Position numbers and translations under genes: made by a program. Below, piece after piece: positions 1 through 8,025 of a stretch of 41,336 nucleotides of DNA. Under the pieces are notes generated by a model that saw only the letters and a list, made by a program, of their open reading frames with translations, made no database searches and was not told the DNA's origin. Numbering within the stretch: position 1 is the first letter of the stretch; the number at the start of each line of letters is the position of its first letter. This DNA comes from Flavobacteriaceae bacterium (lineage in GTDB: Bacteria > Bacteroidota > Bacteroidia > Flavobacteriales > Flavobacteriaceae). The DNA is taken from positions 1 through 41,336 of the forward strand of contig JAKMFI010000030.1 of assembly GCA_022425505.1 (NCBI GenBank), in the 5' to 3' direction.

Positions 1-410
1 ATCATCATCATCACAAGGTCAATAACTCGCTCACTAATCACGGTCCCCAATCCCTTGGAAAAGGGAATTTTTTCATAGGCCGAAATGACTGTAACCCGAA
101 GAACGTCTCCGGATCGGGGGATGCCGAGGTTGGATAAATAATTGATCAAAACCGCACCAGTTAGGTTGATAAAGCTCGGGTTGTAACCTAAGGGGTTAAG
201 CAGAAATTTCCATCGATATGCACGTGAGATATGGCTCAGAGCTCCAAAGATTATCGAAATCAGTATCGGGAGGGGATGAGCTTGTTTAATGTAGGACCAA
301 ATCAGTATACGTTGATCAGCAGTGATTGTGCTAAGGGAGTAATAAATTAGAAAAACCCCAAGACCAAGTGGGATCAGGTTTCGTAAGGCGGAAATAAAAG
401 ATTTTGACAA
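1..410 (-). CDS. Lysylphosphatidylglycerol synthase-like (flippase-like) membrane protein, N-terminal part
   Basis: The reverse strand stays open from a TTG at 410-408 to the window edge, giving about 136 residues; the 3' end lies outside. No ATG exists between the upstream in-frame stop (479-477) and this TTG, so TTG is the likely start. Visible features are a first membrane segment (LIPLGLGVFLIYYSL), a second (LPILISIIFGALSHISRAYRW), then LNPLGYNPSF and SNLGIPRSGDVLR, followed by SERVIDLVMMM. These match the LPG_synthase_TM family, polytopic inner-membrane proteins related to the membrane domain of MprF and YbhN; the transported lipid is unknown here. It begins two bases after the panD stop, so it is probably co-transcribed with panD. 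Family assignment is confident, specific function is not. Confidence 0.8.
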   Translation of the reverse strand, partial: MSKSFISALRNLIPLGLGVFLIYYSLSTITADQRILIWSYIKQAHPLPILISIIFGALSHISRAYRWKFLLNPLGYNPSFINLTGAVLINYLSNLGIPRSGDVLRVTVISAYEKIPFSKGLGTVISERVIDLVMMM

Positions 411-412
411 AA

Positions 413-763
413 CTAACGTAGGGTGTTGGTCTGGGTATCGGGGAAGATAATATTGGGCTGAAAGCTTTTGGCTTGTTCAGGGGTCATTTGCGAATAGCTG
501 ATAATGATGACAATATCCCCTTTTTGTACCTTTCGGGCTGCAGGACCATTGAGGGTGATTTCTCCGCTGTCCTTTGCACCTTGAATCACATAGGTTTCCA
601 AACGCTCGCCATTGTTGATGTTAACGACCTGTACTTTTTCACCAGGAACCAAATCTGCTGCATCCATCAACAATGGGTCAATGGTGATGCTTCCGACATA
701 GTCCAGTTCAGCGCCAGTAACGGTGACACGATGAATTTTGGATTTGAGTACTTCGATTGTCAT
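413..763 (-). CDS. panD: Aspartate 1-decarboxylase, pyruvoyl type
   Basis: PanD decarboxylates L-aspartate to beta-alanine for pantothenate and CoA synthesis. The 116-residue product starts [13 protein letters not shown]; with this start the self-cleavage pair is exactly Gly24-Ser25 (DYVGS), as in the E. coli enzyme, where Ser25 becomes the pyruvoyl cofactor. ITLNGPAAR and [12 protein letters not shown] are also family-typical, and the length is close to the usual 115-130. An in-frame start 36 bases upstream (799) would add [12 protein letters not shown], overlap panC and displace the cleavage site, so I chose 763. It lies 13 bases after panC, which uses its product. A promoter-like sequence sits immediately upstream (768-799). 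Confidence 0.96.
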   Translation of the reverse strand: MTIEVLKSKIHRVTVTGAELDYVGSITIDPLLMDAADLVPGEKVQVVNINNGERLETYVIQGAKDSGEITLNGPAARKVQKGDIVIIISYSQMTPEQAKSFQPNIIFPDTQTNTLR

Positions 764-767
764 GGCG

Positions 768-799
768 CAAATATACTCAATTGAGAGACATATTGTCAA
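768..799 (-). promoter_or_regulatory. Putative panD promoter, Bacteroidetes type
   Basis: On the minus strand a TTG (799-797, part of TTGACA) is followed after 21 bases by TATATTTG (775-768), an exact match to the Bacteroidetes -33/-7 pattern TTG-N17-23-TAnnTTTG. It overlaps the end of panC. The -7 element ends only five bases before the panD ATG, so the predicted transcript would start at or next to the start codon. Confidence 0.5.
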
Positions 800-1616
800 T
801 CAATCGGATCCCATCAAGGACAACTGCTATAAAGGCACGGTATGATACGCCTTCCTTCTTAGAATTAGCTGTGCGCAAATTGTGTTCCGCAGCAATTTCA
901 AAATAGTCAAGCTCAAAAGCGGGGGTTTTGGAGAGTTTTTGAATAACCATCTCTTTGAGGTCTACGACAGCGTGAGATGAAAAGTTCGATTTGGTCCATT
1001 GCAGAAGCTCATAAATCAGTTTGGCTTCTTCTCGTCGCTCAGGCGATAAGCGACGATTTCGTGAGCTCATCGCCAAGCCATTTTGCTCTCGCACAGTTGA
1101 CAAACTGCAAATCCGAATTCCCATCGATTGTGCAAGGAGCGAGACAATTTGCAATTGCTGAAAGTCTTTTTGACCAAAATAGGCCAGATCGGGCTGGATT
1201 AGCGTAAATAAGCGTTCGACTACCGTAGCAACTCCATCAAAATGCCCGAGTCTGTGTCGGCCCTCCATGGGTTTGTCCAAACCTTGTAAATCATATTTTT
1301 TTACAACAGCCCCATCTGGGTAGATCGTTTCAACGCTGGGAACAAACACACATATATTGGGATCAATTGCTTGAATTTTTTGTAGATCAGTATCGATAGA
1401 GGAGGGGTAATTGTCCAGGTCCACTTTGTTGTCAAATTGGGTTGGATTGACAAAAATGGTAACAAAGGTCACCCGATTCTCTTTTACAGCTTGTGCGATA
1501 AGCCGCAGGTGACCCTCGTGTAGCGAACCCATGGTTGGAACCAGGCCCCAACTGCGATGCATGCGGTTTTGACGTTGAAAGAGACGTAACTCTTCTATCG
1601 TGGTTACTTTTGGCAT
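777..1616 (-). CDS. panC: Pantothenate synthetase (pantoate--beta-alanine ligase)
   Basis: PanC joins pantoate and beta-alanine with ATP, via a pantoyl-adenylate, to make pantothenate in the cytosol. The 279-residue protein has the nucleotidyltransferase signature [12 protein letters not shown] near residues 26-37 (HxGH-type ATP site), FVNPTQF for pantoate binding, [12 protein letters not shown], and the KMSKS-equivalent MSSRNRRLS. Length matches the family (about 280). The ATG start is the first in frame and the N-terminus aligns with normal PanC ([11 protein letters not shown]). panD follows 13 bases downstream. The gene is divergent from the glycogen-synthase-like gene at 1714, sharing a 97-base intergenic region. 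Confidence 0.97.
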   Translation of the reverse strand: MPKVTTIEELRLFQRQNRMHRSWGLVPTMGSLHEGHLRLIAQAVKENRVTFVTIFVNPTQFDNKVDLDNYPSSIDTDLQKIQAIDPNICVFVPSVETIYPDGAVVKKYDLQGLDKPMEGRHRLGHFDGVATVVERLFTLIQPDLAYFGQKDFQQLQIVSLLAQSMGIRICSLSTVREQNGLAMSSRNRRLSPERREEAKLIYELLQWTKSNFSSHAVVDLKEMVIQKLSKTPAFELDYFEIAAEHNLRTANSKKEGVSYRAFIAVVLDGIRLIDNMSLN

Positions 1617-1674
1617 TTAGAAAAGTTTAACACCTTCTGTAAGGAATTATGGACAAACTTCGGCATAAATTTCG

Positions 1675-1682
1675 TAATTTTG
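1675..1682 (+). promoter_or_regulatory. -7 promoter element before the glycogen-synthase-like gene
   Basis: TAATTTTG matches the Bacteroidetes -7 consensus TAnnTTTG, 31 bases before the ATG at 1714. No TTG occurs at the right distance upstream; the nearest candidate is a TTA at 1647 with a long 25-base spacer. Only the -7 half is convincing. Confidence 0.35.
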
Positions 1683-1713
1683 CATACTCCAAAAAGAATA
1701 ATATTTGGGTTCT

Positions 1714-2523
1714 ATGACAGAAAAAAAAGTCTTGTTCGTTTCCGCTGAGGTCGTGCCTTATTTGCCAGAATCGAACTTATCAACCATGACCTTTTCGCTG
1801 CCGAAAATGGTCAATGAGGTTGGTGGGCAAACCCGAATTTTTATCCCAAAATATGGTTTGATCAACGAGAGACGACACCAGTTGCATGAGGTGATACGCC
1901 TTTCAGGGATGAACCTCGTCATCAATGATATCGATGTGCCATTGATTATCAAAGTGGCTTCAATTCCAAAGGAACGTATGCAAGTCTATTTCATCGACAA
2001 CGAAGACTATTTCAAAGGTCGACAGTTGGATAAAGATGAAAATGGGAAGCCGTATGCGGATAATGACGAGCGCGCAATCTTTTTTGCCAAGGGGGTAATC
2101 GAGACAGTCAAAAAACTCAATTGGGCACCTGATATTATTCATGTACAGGGTTGGATTGCGATGCTGATGCCGCTTTACTGCAAGCACTATTATACTGATG
2201 AACCTATTTTGGACAATACCAAAATCGTTTCCTCTTTTTTTGGCACGCCATTTTCAGAACCTCTTTCCTCAGACTTGATCCAAAAACTATCCTTTGACGG
2301 GATAGATACTGCATTGACAAAGGGTCTAAAAACACCTGATTTTTCAGCACTTGCAAAAAATGCAATTGCAAACTCAGACGGTTTGGTCATCGCTGATTCT
2401 GATATCGATAAAAACATCAAAAAAGAGATTCTGTCATCTAATAAACCCACACTTCATTTCTCTGGACTAGACGGTTTTGAAGACGCTTACAAAGATTTTT
2501 ATACAAATCAAATCCTTAAGTGA
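1714..2523 (+). CDS. Short glycogen/starch synthase-like protein (GT5 N-terminal domain only)
   Basis: The 269-residue product begins MTEKKVLFVSAEVVPY, the first strand of a GT5 glycogen synthase. It continues through segments typical of this Flavobacteriia family: GGQTRIFIPKYG, NERRHQLHEVIRLSGMN, DNDERAIFFAKGVIE and WAPDIIHVQGW. Full glycogen synthases are about 480 residues with two Rossmann domains; this has only the N-terminal one. The KxGGLxxV ADP-glucose motif expected after the first strand is replaced by SNLSTMTFSLPKMVNEVGG. Synthase activity is therefore doubtful. An in-frame TTG at 1705 is possible, but ATG 1714 fits the conserved N-terminus. The DUF4270 gene follows with at most a few bases of separation, suggesting one transcript. 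It may be annotated as glgA, but the function is unproven. Confidence 0.8.
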   Translation: MTEKKVLFVSAEVVPYLPESNLSTMTFSLPKMVNEVGGQTRIFIPKYGLINERRHQLHEVIRLSGMNLVINDIDVPLIIKVASIPKERMQVYFIDNEDYFKGRQLDKDENGKPYADNDERAIFFAKGVIETVKKLNWAPDIIHVQGWIAMLMPLYCKHYYTDEPILDNTKIVSSFFGTPFSEPLSSDLIQKLSFDGIDTALTKGLKTPDFSALAKNAIANSDGLVIADSDIDKNIKKEILSSNKPTLHFSGLDGFEDAYKDFYTNQILK

Positions 2524-2528
2524 GAGAC

Positions 2529-4364
2529 ATGAACCTCAAACTTTCCTGCGGCTTATTCGCCCTTGTTTTCATCATTTTATCTTGTGAAAAAGAATTCAGT
2601 AATGTGGGATCATCCTTATTGCCATCTGATACTTTTGTTATCGATTCGCAAATGGCATCGGTAGAAGTTGAGCATAATGCAGTTGAAATCATTCGCACCG
2701 ATAATCTATCTTTTTTCTATTTAGGAGAATACCAAGATCAAGTATTTGGCAATACAAATGCACGATTCACCACACAGTTGAGTTTGCCCACCGCTTCTAC
2801 TGGGATTTTTGGAAAAATGAATGTAGATCAAGAAACAAATGGCGTCAGTTCAGAAGACATCAATACAAACCCACATGATGAACAAGAGATGGTGACTGAG
2901 GTTTGGTTGGAAATCCCGTTTTATACCAACCAACTCGACCGAGACGGCGATGGCGTGATTGATGCCTATGATGTAGATCCAGATGATCCCGATAGTGATT
3001 CAGATGGCGATACCCTCACAGATTTGGAAGAATCCAGGTCGGCAAATCTTGATCCTCTCAATCCCGATACAGACGGAGATGGAATAAATGATGCTGAGGA
3101 CGACGAAACCATCAATCCAGATACTGAAGCCAATGTGTATGAGATTGATTATTTGTATGGCGACACAACGCAGGAGGTTCATTTTCAGGTTAAGAAATTG
3201 AATTTTTTCTTACCAAATCTTGACCCAGAAGACAATTTTGAGTCAGACAAGGCATTCTATTCTGATAAGGATTTTGAACAAGAAGGATTGACATCCCAAC
3301 CTCTTTTTGATGACAAGATCACCCTAGATTTTGACGAAATTGTAAGCTTTAAAGTAGACGATCCAGATACGGAAGATGTGGATGAGTCAACGGTAGTCGA
3401 TCAACGCCTTAGTCCGCGTATTCGAATTCCCCTCGACACTGCTTTATTCCAACAGTCGATTCTCGATATAGAAGGAGAGGATATGTTGCTAGACAACAAT
3501 CGCTTTCAAGAGTATTTTAACGGGATTGTTATCGGGTTGCAAAGCACAGCGAGTCCGTTGATGATGCAGCTCAATTTTAGTGGAGGTCGAATCCAAATTG
3601 AATACGATTACAAAGAATTGGTTCTGATAGATGGAGGTGATGCGTCCAATGCAGAGGACTATGAATCCCAAGACAGTTCGTCGGCCTACAATCTTAATTT
3701 GATCGGAGTCCGATTTAATACGATTACGCAAGCCCAAACTTCTGCGGAGGTTCAAACGGCTATAAATGGAAGTGGAAGTGGTGACGGACAAAACATTTAC
3801 CTCAAAGGAGGGCTGGGAGTCGTTTCTTATATTGATTTGTTTGTAGGAGACGCAGGCCAAGTCCAATTGCAGACACTTCAAGACAACCCGTGGTTAATAA
3901 ATGAAGCCAACTTGACTTTGTACGTTGACCGAGAAAAAATCAACGACTTAGGGCTGAACGATTTACCAAGTCGTTTGTATTTATTTGACGCGAGTGAATC
4001 AATTCCCCTTGTAGATTTTAATGCTGATCCAACTTCAGGCCCCAACCCAGCTGATAACAAATCAACCTTTGGTGGTCTTGCGCAGATTGATGATAATGGG
4101 GAGGTCACTTCCTATAAGTTTGTGATTACGAATCACTTGAGCAATCTACTTCGAAATCCTGACGATTTCGACAATGTACGCCTTGGTCTAACGGTGAGTT
4201 CGGACTATCTCAACATCCAAAACACAAGTGTAACCGCTCCAACAGCATTTGAGATTCCACAATCTTCGATCAATACTCTTTTAAGTGTGATTCTGGCAGG
4301 ACCTAACCATAGCAACCCCGATTTGCGTTTGAAGTTAGAGATATTCTATACCGCCTACCAATAG
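2529..4364 (+). CDS. DUF4270 lipoprotein with thrombospondin type-3-like repeats
   Basis: The 611-residue protein starts with a lipoprotein signal peptide (MNLKLSCGLFALVFIILSC); the lipobox Cys is near residue 19, followed by EKEFSNVGSSLLPSD, typical of DUF4270 proteins of Bacteroidetes. It should be a lipid-anchored envelope protein. Residues about 137-200 form an Asp-rich insert (DRDGDGVID, DSDSDGDTLTD, DTDGDGIND), resembling calcium-binding thrombospondin type-3 repeats. The rest is beta-rich with no catalytic motif I recognise. A GTG at 2520 overlapping the upstream TGA is an alternative start; ATG 2529 also gives a proper signal peptide. It ends four bases before the convergent kbl gene. 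The molecular role of DUF4270 is not known to me. Confidence 0.85.
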   Translation: MNLKLSCGLFALVFIILSCEKEFSNVGSSLLPSDTFVIDSQMASVEVEHNAVEIIRTDNLSFFYLGEYQDQVFGNTNARFTTQLSLPTASTGIFGKMNVDQETNGVSSEDINTNPHDEQEMVTEVWLEIPFYTNQLDRDGDGVIDAYDVDPDDPDSDSDGDTLTDLEESRSANLDPLNPDTDGDGINDAEDDETINPDTEANVYEIDYLYGDTTQEVHFQVKKLNFFLPNLDPEDNFESDKAFYSDKDFEQEGLTSQPLFDDKITLDFDEIVSFKVDDPDTEDVDESTVVDQRLSPRIRIPLDTALFQQSILDIEGEDMLLDNNRFQEYFNGIVIGLQSTASPLMMQLNFSGGRIQIEYDYKELVLIDGGDASNAEDYESQDSSSAYNLNLIGVRFNTITQAQTSAEVQTAINGSGSGDGQNIYLKGGLGVVSYIDLFVGDAGQVQLQTLQDNPWLINEANLTLYVDREKINDLGLNDLPSRLYLFDASESIPLVDFNADPTSGPNPADNKSTFGGLAQIDDNGEVTSYKFVITNHLSNLLRNPDDFDNVRLGLTVSSDYLNIQNTSVTAPTAFEIPQSSINTLLSVILAGPNHSNPDLRLKLEIFYTAYQ

Positions 4365-4368
4365 CTAT

Positions 4369-5556
4369 TTATAGCACGCCCAGTCTTTTACCAACTCTAA
4401 TAAAGCTATTTACGGCATTATCAATTTGAAACATATTCAATGCGGCTGACATTTGCACACGAATTCGCGCTTTTCCTTTGGGGACAACTGGATAAGAGAA
4501 TCCAACGACGAAGATATTCTCTTCTAAAAGTTGACTTGCCATGGTTTGTGCTAAATGATCATCATAAAGCATAATAGGTATAATTGGGTGAGTTCCCGAA
4601 ACAATGTCAAAGCCAGCTTGCTTCATGGCTGACCTGAAGTAACGCGTATTTTCAGTAAGCCGATCAAGTAATCGAGTATCTTTCTCTAGCATCTCTAAAG
4701 CGGTTATTGATGCTCCGACCAAGGCAGGCGCAAGGGTGTTTGAAAATAAATAAGGTCTAGAAGTTTGTCTCAACAAGTCGATAACTTCTTTTGGACCACA
4801 AGTAAATCCACCTGACCCACCACCAAGTGCTTTGCCAAACGTACCTGTGAGAATATCCACTCGACCAATTACCCCTTTAGCTTCATGTGTACCACGACCT
4901 GTTGACCCAATCACACCAGTTGCATGACACTCATCCGACATGACCATAGCATCATATTGTTCTGCTAGATCACAAATCTTATCGAGCTGAGCAATGGTAC
5001 CGTCCATAGAAAACACACCATCGGTAACGATAATTTTAGAGCGACAGTTTTCAGCAGCTTGGAGTTGTTGTTCTAAGTCTTCCATGTCATTATTTTGGTA
5101 TCGAAATCGTTTTGCTTTACACAAACGAATACCATCAATGATTGATGCGTGATTGAGTTCGTCGCTAATGATAGCATCTTCTGGACCAAAAAGAGGTTCG
5201 AATAGTCCACCATTTGCATCGAAAGCGGCGGCATAAAGAATGGCATCTTCAGTACCGATAAAATCTGCAATTTTTTGCTCAAGCTTTTTATGAATATCCT
5301 GCGTGCCACAAATAAATCGAACAGAGGCAAGTCCTAAACCATGGGTTGAAATCTGGTTCTGAGCGGCTTGGATTAGTTCGGAATGATTGGCTAAACCTAG
5401 ATAATTATTTGCACATAGATTGATGAGGTTGCTGTTTTCACTCACTTGCACTTTGGCATCCTGCGGCGAAATAATGACATTTTCTTTTTTAAAACGACCG
5501 CTTGCGTGAATTTTTTCCAATTCTTGTTGTAGGCGATATTTAATGGATTTGTACAT
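4369..5556 (-). CDS. kbl: Glycine C-acetyltransferase (2-amino-3-ketobutyrate CoA ligase)
   Basis: Kbl is a PLP enzyme of the alpha-oxoamine synthase family that cleaves 2-amino-3-ketobutyrate with CoA to glycine and acetyl-CoA. The 395-residue product has NNYLGLANH near the N-terminus, CGTQDIHKKLE, MSDECHATGVIG (Asp and His of the PLP site) and TGTFGKALGG with the Schiff-base lysine. Length is normal (about 397). The N-terminus (MYKSIKYRLQQELEKI) suits Kbl rather than BioF or HemA. Its divergent neighbour, 49 bases away, is the threonine dehydrogenase that makes its substrate, which strongly supports this assignment. Confidence 0.95.
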   Translation of the reverse strand: MYKSIKYRLQQELEKIHASGRFKKENVIISPQDAKVQVSENSNLINLCANNYLGLANHSELIQAAQNQISTHGLGLASVRFICGTQDIHKKLEQKIADFIGTEDAILYAAAFDANGGLFEPLFGPEDAIISDELNHASIIDGIRLCKAKRFRYQNNDMEDLEQQLQAAENCRSKIIVTDGVFSMDGTIAQLDKICDLAEQYDAMVMSDECHATGVIGSTGRGTHEAKGVIGRVDILTGTFGKALGGGSGGFTCGPKEVIDLLRQTSRPYLFSNTLAPALVGASITALEMLEKDTRLLDRLTENTRYFRSAMKQAGFDIVSGTHPIIPIMLYDDHLAQTMASQLLEENIFVVGFSYPVVPKGKARIRVQMSAALNMFQIDNAVNSFIRVGKRLGVL

Positions 5557-5571
5557 TTGAGTATAGTTTTG
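5540..5571 (+). promoter_or_regulatory. Possible tdh promoter
   Basis: TAGTTTTG (5564-5571) fits the TAnnTTTG -7 pattern, 34 bases before the tdh ATG. The -33 half would be TTA (5540-5542) with a 21-base spacer, which is weaker than TTG. It overlaps the 5' end of divergent kbl. Confidence 0.35.
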
Positions 5572-5605
5572 ACCCTAATTTTACAAAAAGAAACCCAAAT
5601 GATTG

Positions 5606-6526
5606 ATGAAAAATAAAAGAATATTAATCACAGGTGCGCTAGGTCAGCTAGGACTTGCCTTGATAAGAGCTTTATCTAAGCAAGAAAACACCTATGTATT
5701 GGCAACAGATATCAATATACCCAAGGATAAGCTTTCCGTTGATTTTGAACATGTAAATGCCTTAAACAAAAACAGACTGGAGAGTCTAATCACGAAATAT
5801 GAAATTAATTGTATTTATCATTTTGCAGCTATTTTATCAGCAAACGGTGAAAACAATCCCTTTATGTCTTGGGATGTAAATGTAAATTCATTTCAAGTCG
5901 TTGTATCATTGGCAATAAAGCATAAAATTCAACGCTTGTTTTGGCCTAGCTCTATTGCTGTTTATGGCAGAGATAAAAACCCGATTAATGCCCCACAACA
6001 AGTTGACATGAACCCACTGACCATCTATGGTGTTTCAAAACTTGCATCTGAAAAACTGATCATGTATTATCACTATAAATACAATATTGACATTCGTTCT
6101 CTACGTCTTCCTGGGGTCTTGTCATCTGACCTTGTTGGGGGTGGTACAACTGACTATGCTATAGAAATGGTTCAAGCGGCTAAAAATAGAATACCATACA
6201 CTTGTTTCCTAGCACCTCAAACCGAATTACCAATGGTATATATTGACGATGTGATAATGGCTATGCAGCAATTGATGGAGGCAGATTTTTCTACACATCA
6301 ACGAACACATTCCTACAATATCATGGGCTTTCGCCTTACCCCCAGAAAACTAGAAAACCAATTAAAAAAAATGGGCTTTCCAGTAGTCGTGAATTACAAT
6401 ATTGATTATCGTCAACAAATTGCGGAGTCGTGGCCTCAAACAATAGATGATCAGCTTGCAAAAAAAGACTGGGGATGGACTCCGAAATTTGATTTGAAAA
6501 GAAGTGTTAAAAGAATGCTCTCTTAA
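5606..6526 (+). CDS. tdh: L-threonine 3-dehydrogenase, NAD-dependent epimerase (SDR) type
   Basis: This 306-residue extended SDR protein oxidises L-threonine to 2-amino-3-ketobutyrate with NAD. It has the Rossmann motif ITGALGQLG, YHFAAILSA, WPSSIAVYG and the catalytic YGVSK (Tyr-x-x-x-Lys). LRLPGVLSS, GGGTTDYAIEM, LPMVYIDDV and AESWPQTIDDQLAKKDWGW closely resemble the UDP-galactose-epimerase-like threonine dehydrogenase described from Flavobacterium, not the zinc MDR type of E. coli. Start ATG 5606 follows a TTG at 5603. It is divergent from kbl and overlaps rpoN tail-to-tail by four bases. It looks AT-richer than its surroundings: G+C is 23/60 in 5641-5700 and 20/60 in 6181-6240, versus 30/60 in 8101-8160. 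Confidence 0.93.
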   Translation: MKNKRILITGALGQLGLALIRALSKQENTYVLATDINIPKDKLSVDFEHVNALNKNRLESLITKYEINCIYHFAAILSANGENNPFMSWDVNVNSFQVVVSLAIKHKIQRLFWPSSIAVYGRDKNPINAPQQVDMNPLTIYGVSKLASEKLIMYYHYKYNIDIRSLRLPGVLSSDLVGGGTTDYAIEMVQAAKNRIPYTCFLAPQTELPMVYIDDVIMAMQQLMEADFSTHQRTHSYNIMGFRLTPRKLENQLKKMGFPVVVNYNIDYRQQIAESWPQTIDDQLAKKDWGWTPKFDLKRSVKRMLS

Positions 6527-7968
6527 AGTTTTTTACGTAATCGAGCTACAGGCGCTCCGATGATATCTCGATATTTGGCAACGGTACGGCGAGCAACAGG
6601 ATAACCCTTTTGGTTCAGTGCATTTTTGAGTTCTTCATCAGTGAGGGGCTTAGCTTTGTCTTCAGAATCGATAATCGTTTCCAAAGCTTTTCGAATTTCA
6701 ATCGAAGAGACATCTTCTCCTTCGCTATTGGTCATTCCTTCGGAAAAGAAGGATTTGATCAATCGGGTACCGTATGGGGTGTCCACATATTTGCTATTGG
6801 CCACTCGTGACACCGTAGAGATGTCCATCTGAATAATAGAGGCAATGTCACGCAAAACCATCGGCTTAATTTTCTGCTCATCACCAGACAAAAAATATTC
6901 TTTTTGGTAATCCATAATGGCATTCATGGTAATGAATAAAGTGTGATTTCTTTGCTTTACTGCATCGATAAACCATTTGGCCGCATCGAGCTTTTGCTTG
7001 ATAAACAATACAGCCTCTTGTTGGGCTTTACTTTTGACAGCGGACTCTTTATAGCCTTCCATCATATTTCTATACGAAGCTGAAACATGGAGTTCAGGAG
7101 CATTTCGTCCGTTTAAGCTAAGCTGCAATTCCCCATCCAAGATCCGAATCGTAAAATCGGGCGTAATTTGACTATTGATTTTGGTTGAAGAGGCATAGGA
7201 AGCTCCAGGTTTGGGATTGAGCTTTTCGATTTCAGCAATGGCCTCTTTGAGTTGGTTTTCATCAATATGGAGGGTACTCATCAGCTTGTCAAAGTGCTTT
7301 TTAGAAAAAGCTGAAAAGTGCGCTACAATAATTTCATAAGCAAGAGCAATAGAAGGAGTTTGTGACTTGCGTCGCAATTGAATGGCTAGACAATCTTGCA
7401 AGTCCAAAGCGCCAACTCCAGCCGGATCGAGTTGTTGTACTTTGTCTAGGACGTCTTGTACCTGATCTTCCTCTACATATAGGTTTTCAGTAAAGGCAAG
7501 GTCGTCCACAATATCTAGTAAACTTCTTCGGATATACCCCGTTTCATCGATGCTGCCAACCAAAAACCGTGCGATTTGACTCTCGGTTTCACTCATGCTA
7601 AAGGTTCGCATTTGATCCATTAAAAACTGTGTAAAGCTAATCCCTGCAGCGTACGGGACTTGCTTCTCGTCATCGTCTGGACTGTAATTGTTAGCATGGA
7701 GACGGTAAGCGGGAATTTCATCATCACTCAAATACTCATCGATATTGATATCGTCGGTTTCTATAAGCTCGCGATCTTCTTCTTGGGGATTGTCCAGATC
7801 TTCATTTTCAAGAGTCTCTTTTCCCGCTTCAAGCGCGGGATTTTCCTCTAATTCCCGATGAAGTTTTTGCTCAAAAGAAAGCGTAGGCAACTGAATCAGT
7901 TTCATCAACTGAATCTGCTGCGGAGATAGCTTTTGTGATAGCTTGAGGTTGAGCTGTTGTTTGAGCAT
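6523..7968 (-). CDS. rpoN: RNA polymerase sigma-54 factor
   Basis: The 481-residue protein has the three parts of sigma-54. A Gln/Leu-rich region I (LKLSQKLSPQQIQLMKLIQLP) contacts activators. An acidic region II (about residues 45-90, rich in Asp and Glu) follows. The core- and DNA-binding region III ends with the RpoN box ARRTVAKYR at about residues 459-467, which reads the -24 promoter element. Length is normal (about 480). It directs core polymerase to -24/-12 promoters and needs an AAA+ enhancer-binding protein; none is encoded here. It lies 57 bases downstream of asnS in the same direction, probably in one transcript. It ends inside the last four bases of convergent tdh. Confidence 0.96.
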   Translation of the reverse strand: MLKQQLNLKLSQKLSPQQIQLMKLIQLPTLSFEQKLHRELEENPALEAGKETLENEDLDNPQEEDRELIETDDINIDEYLSDDEIPAYRLHANNYSPDDDEKQVPYAAGISFTQFLMDQMRTFSMSETESQIARFLVGSIDETGYIRRSLLDIVDDLAFTENLYVEEDQVQDVLDKVQQLDPAGVGALDLQDCLAIQLRRKSQTPSIALAYEIIVAHFSAFSKKHFDKLMSTLHIDENQLKEAIAEIEKLNPKPGASYASSTKINSQITPDFTIRILDGELQLSLNGRNAPELHVSASYRNMMEGYKESAVKSKAQQEAVLFIKQKLDAAKWFIDAVKQRNHTLFITMNAIMDYQKEYFLSGDEQKIKPMVLRDIASIIQMDISTVSRVANSKYVDTPYGTRLIKSFFSEGMTNSEGEDVSSIEIRKALETIIDSEDKAKPLTDEELKNALNQKGYPVARRTVAKYRDIIGAPVARLRKKL

Positions 7969-8025
7969 GACAACGATTTACGTTACTAATCGAAAGGTAC
8001 AAAAACCTTGGAAGATGGGTGTTTT

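Noticed and set aside
413-799. Longer PanD starting at 799
   Set aside because: It would add 12 non-conserved residues, overlap panC and shift the Gly24-Ser25 cleavage site from its usual position.
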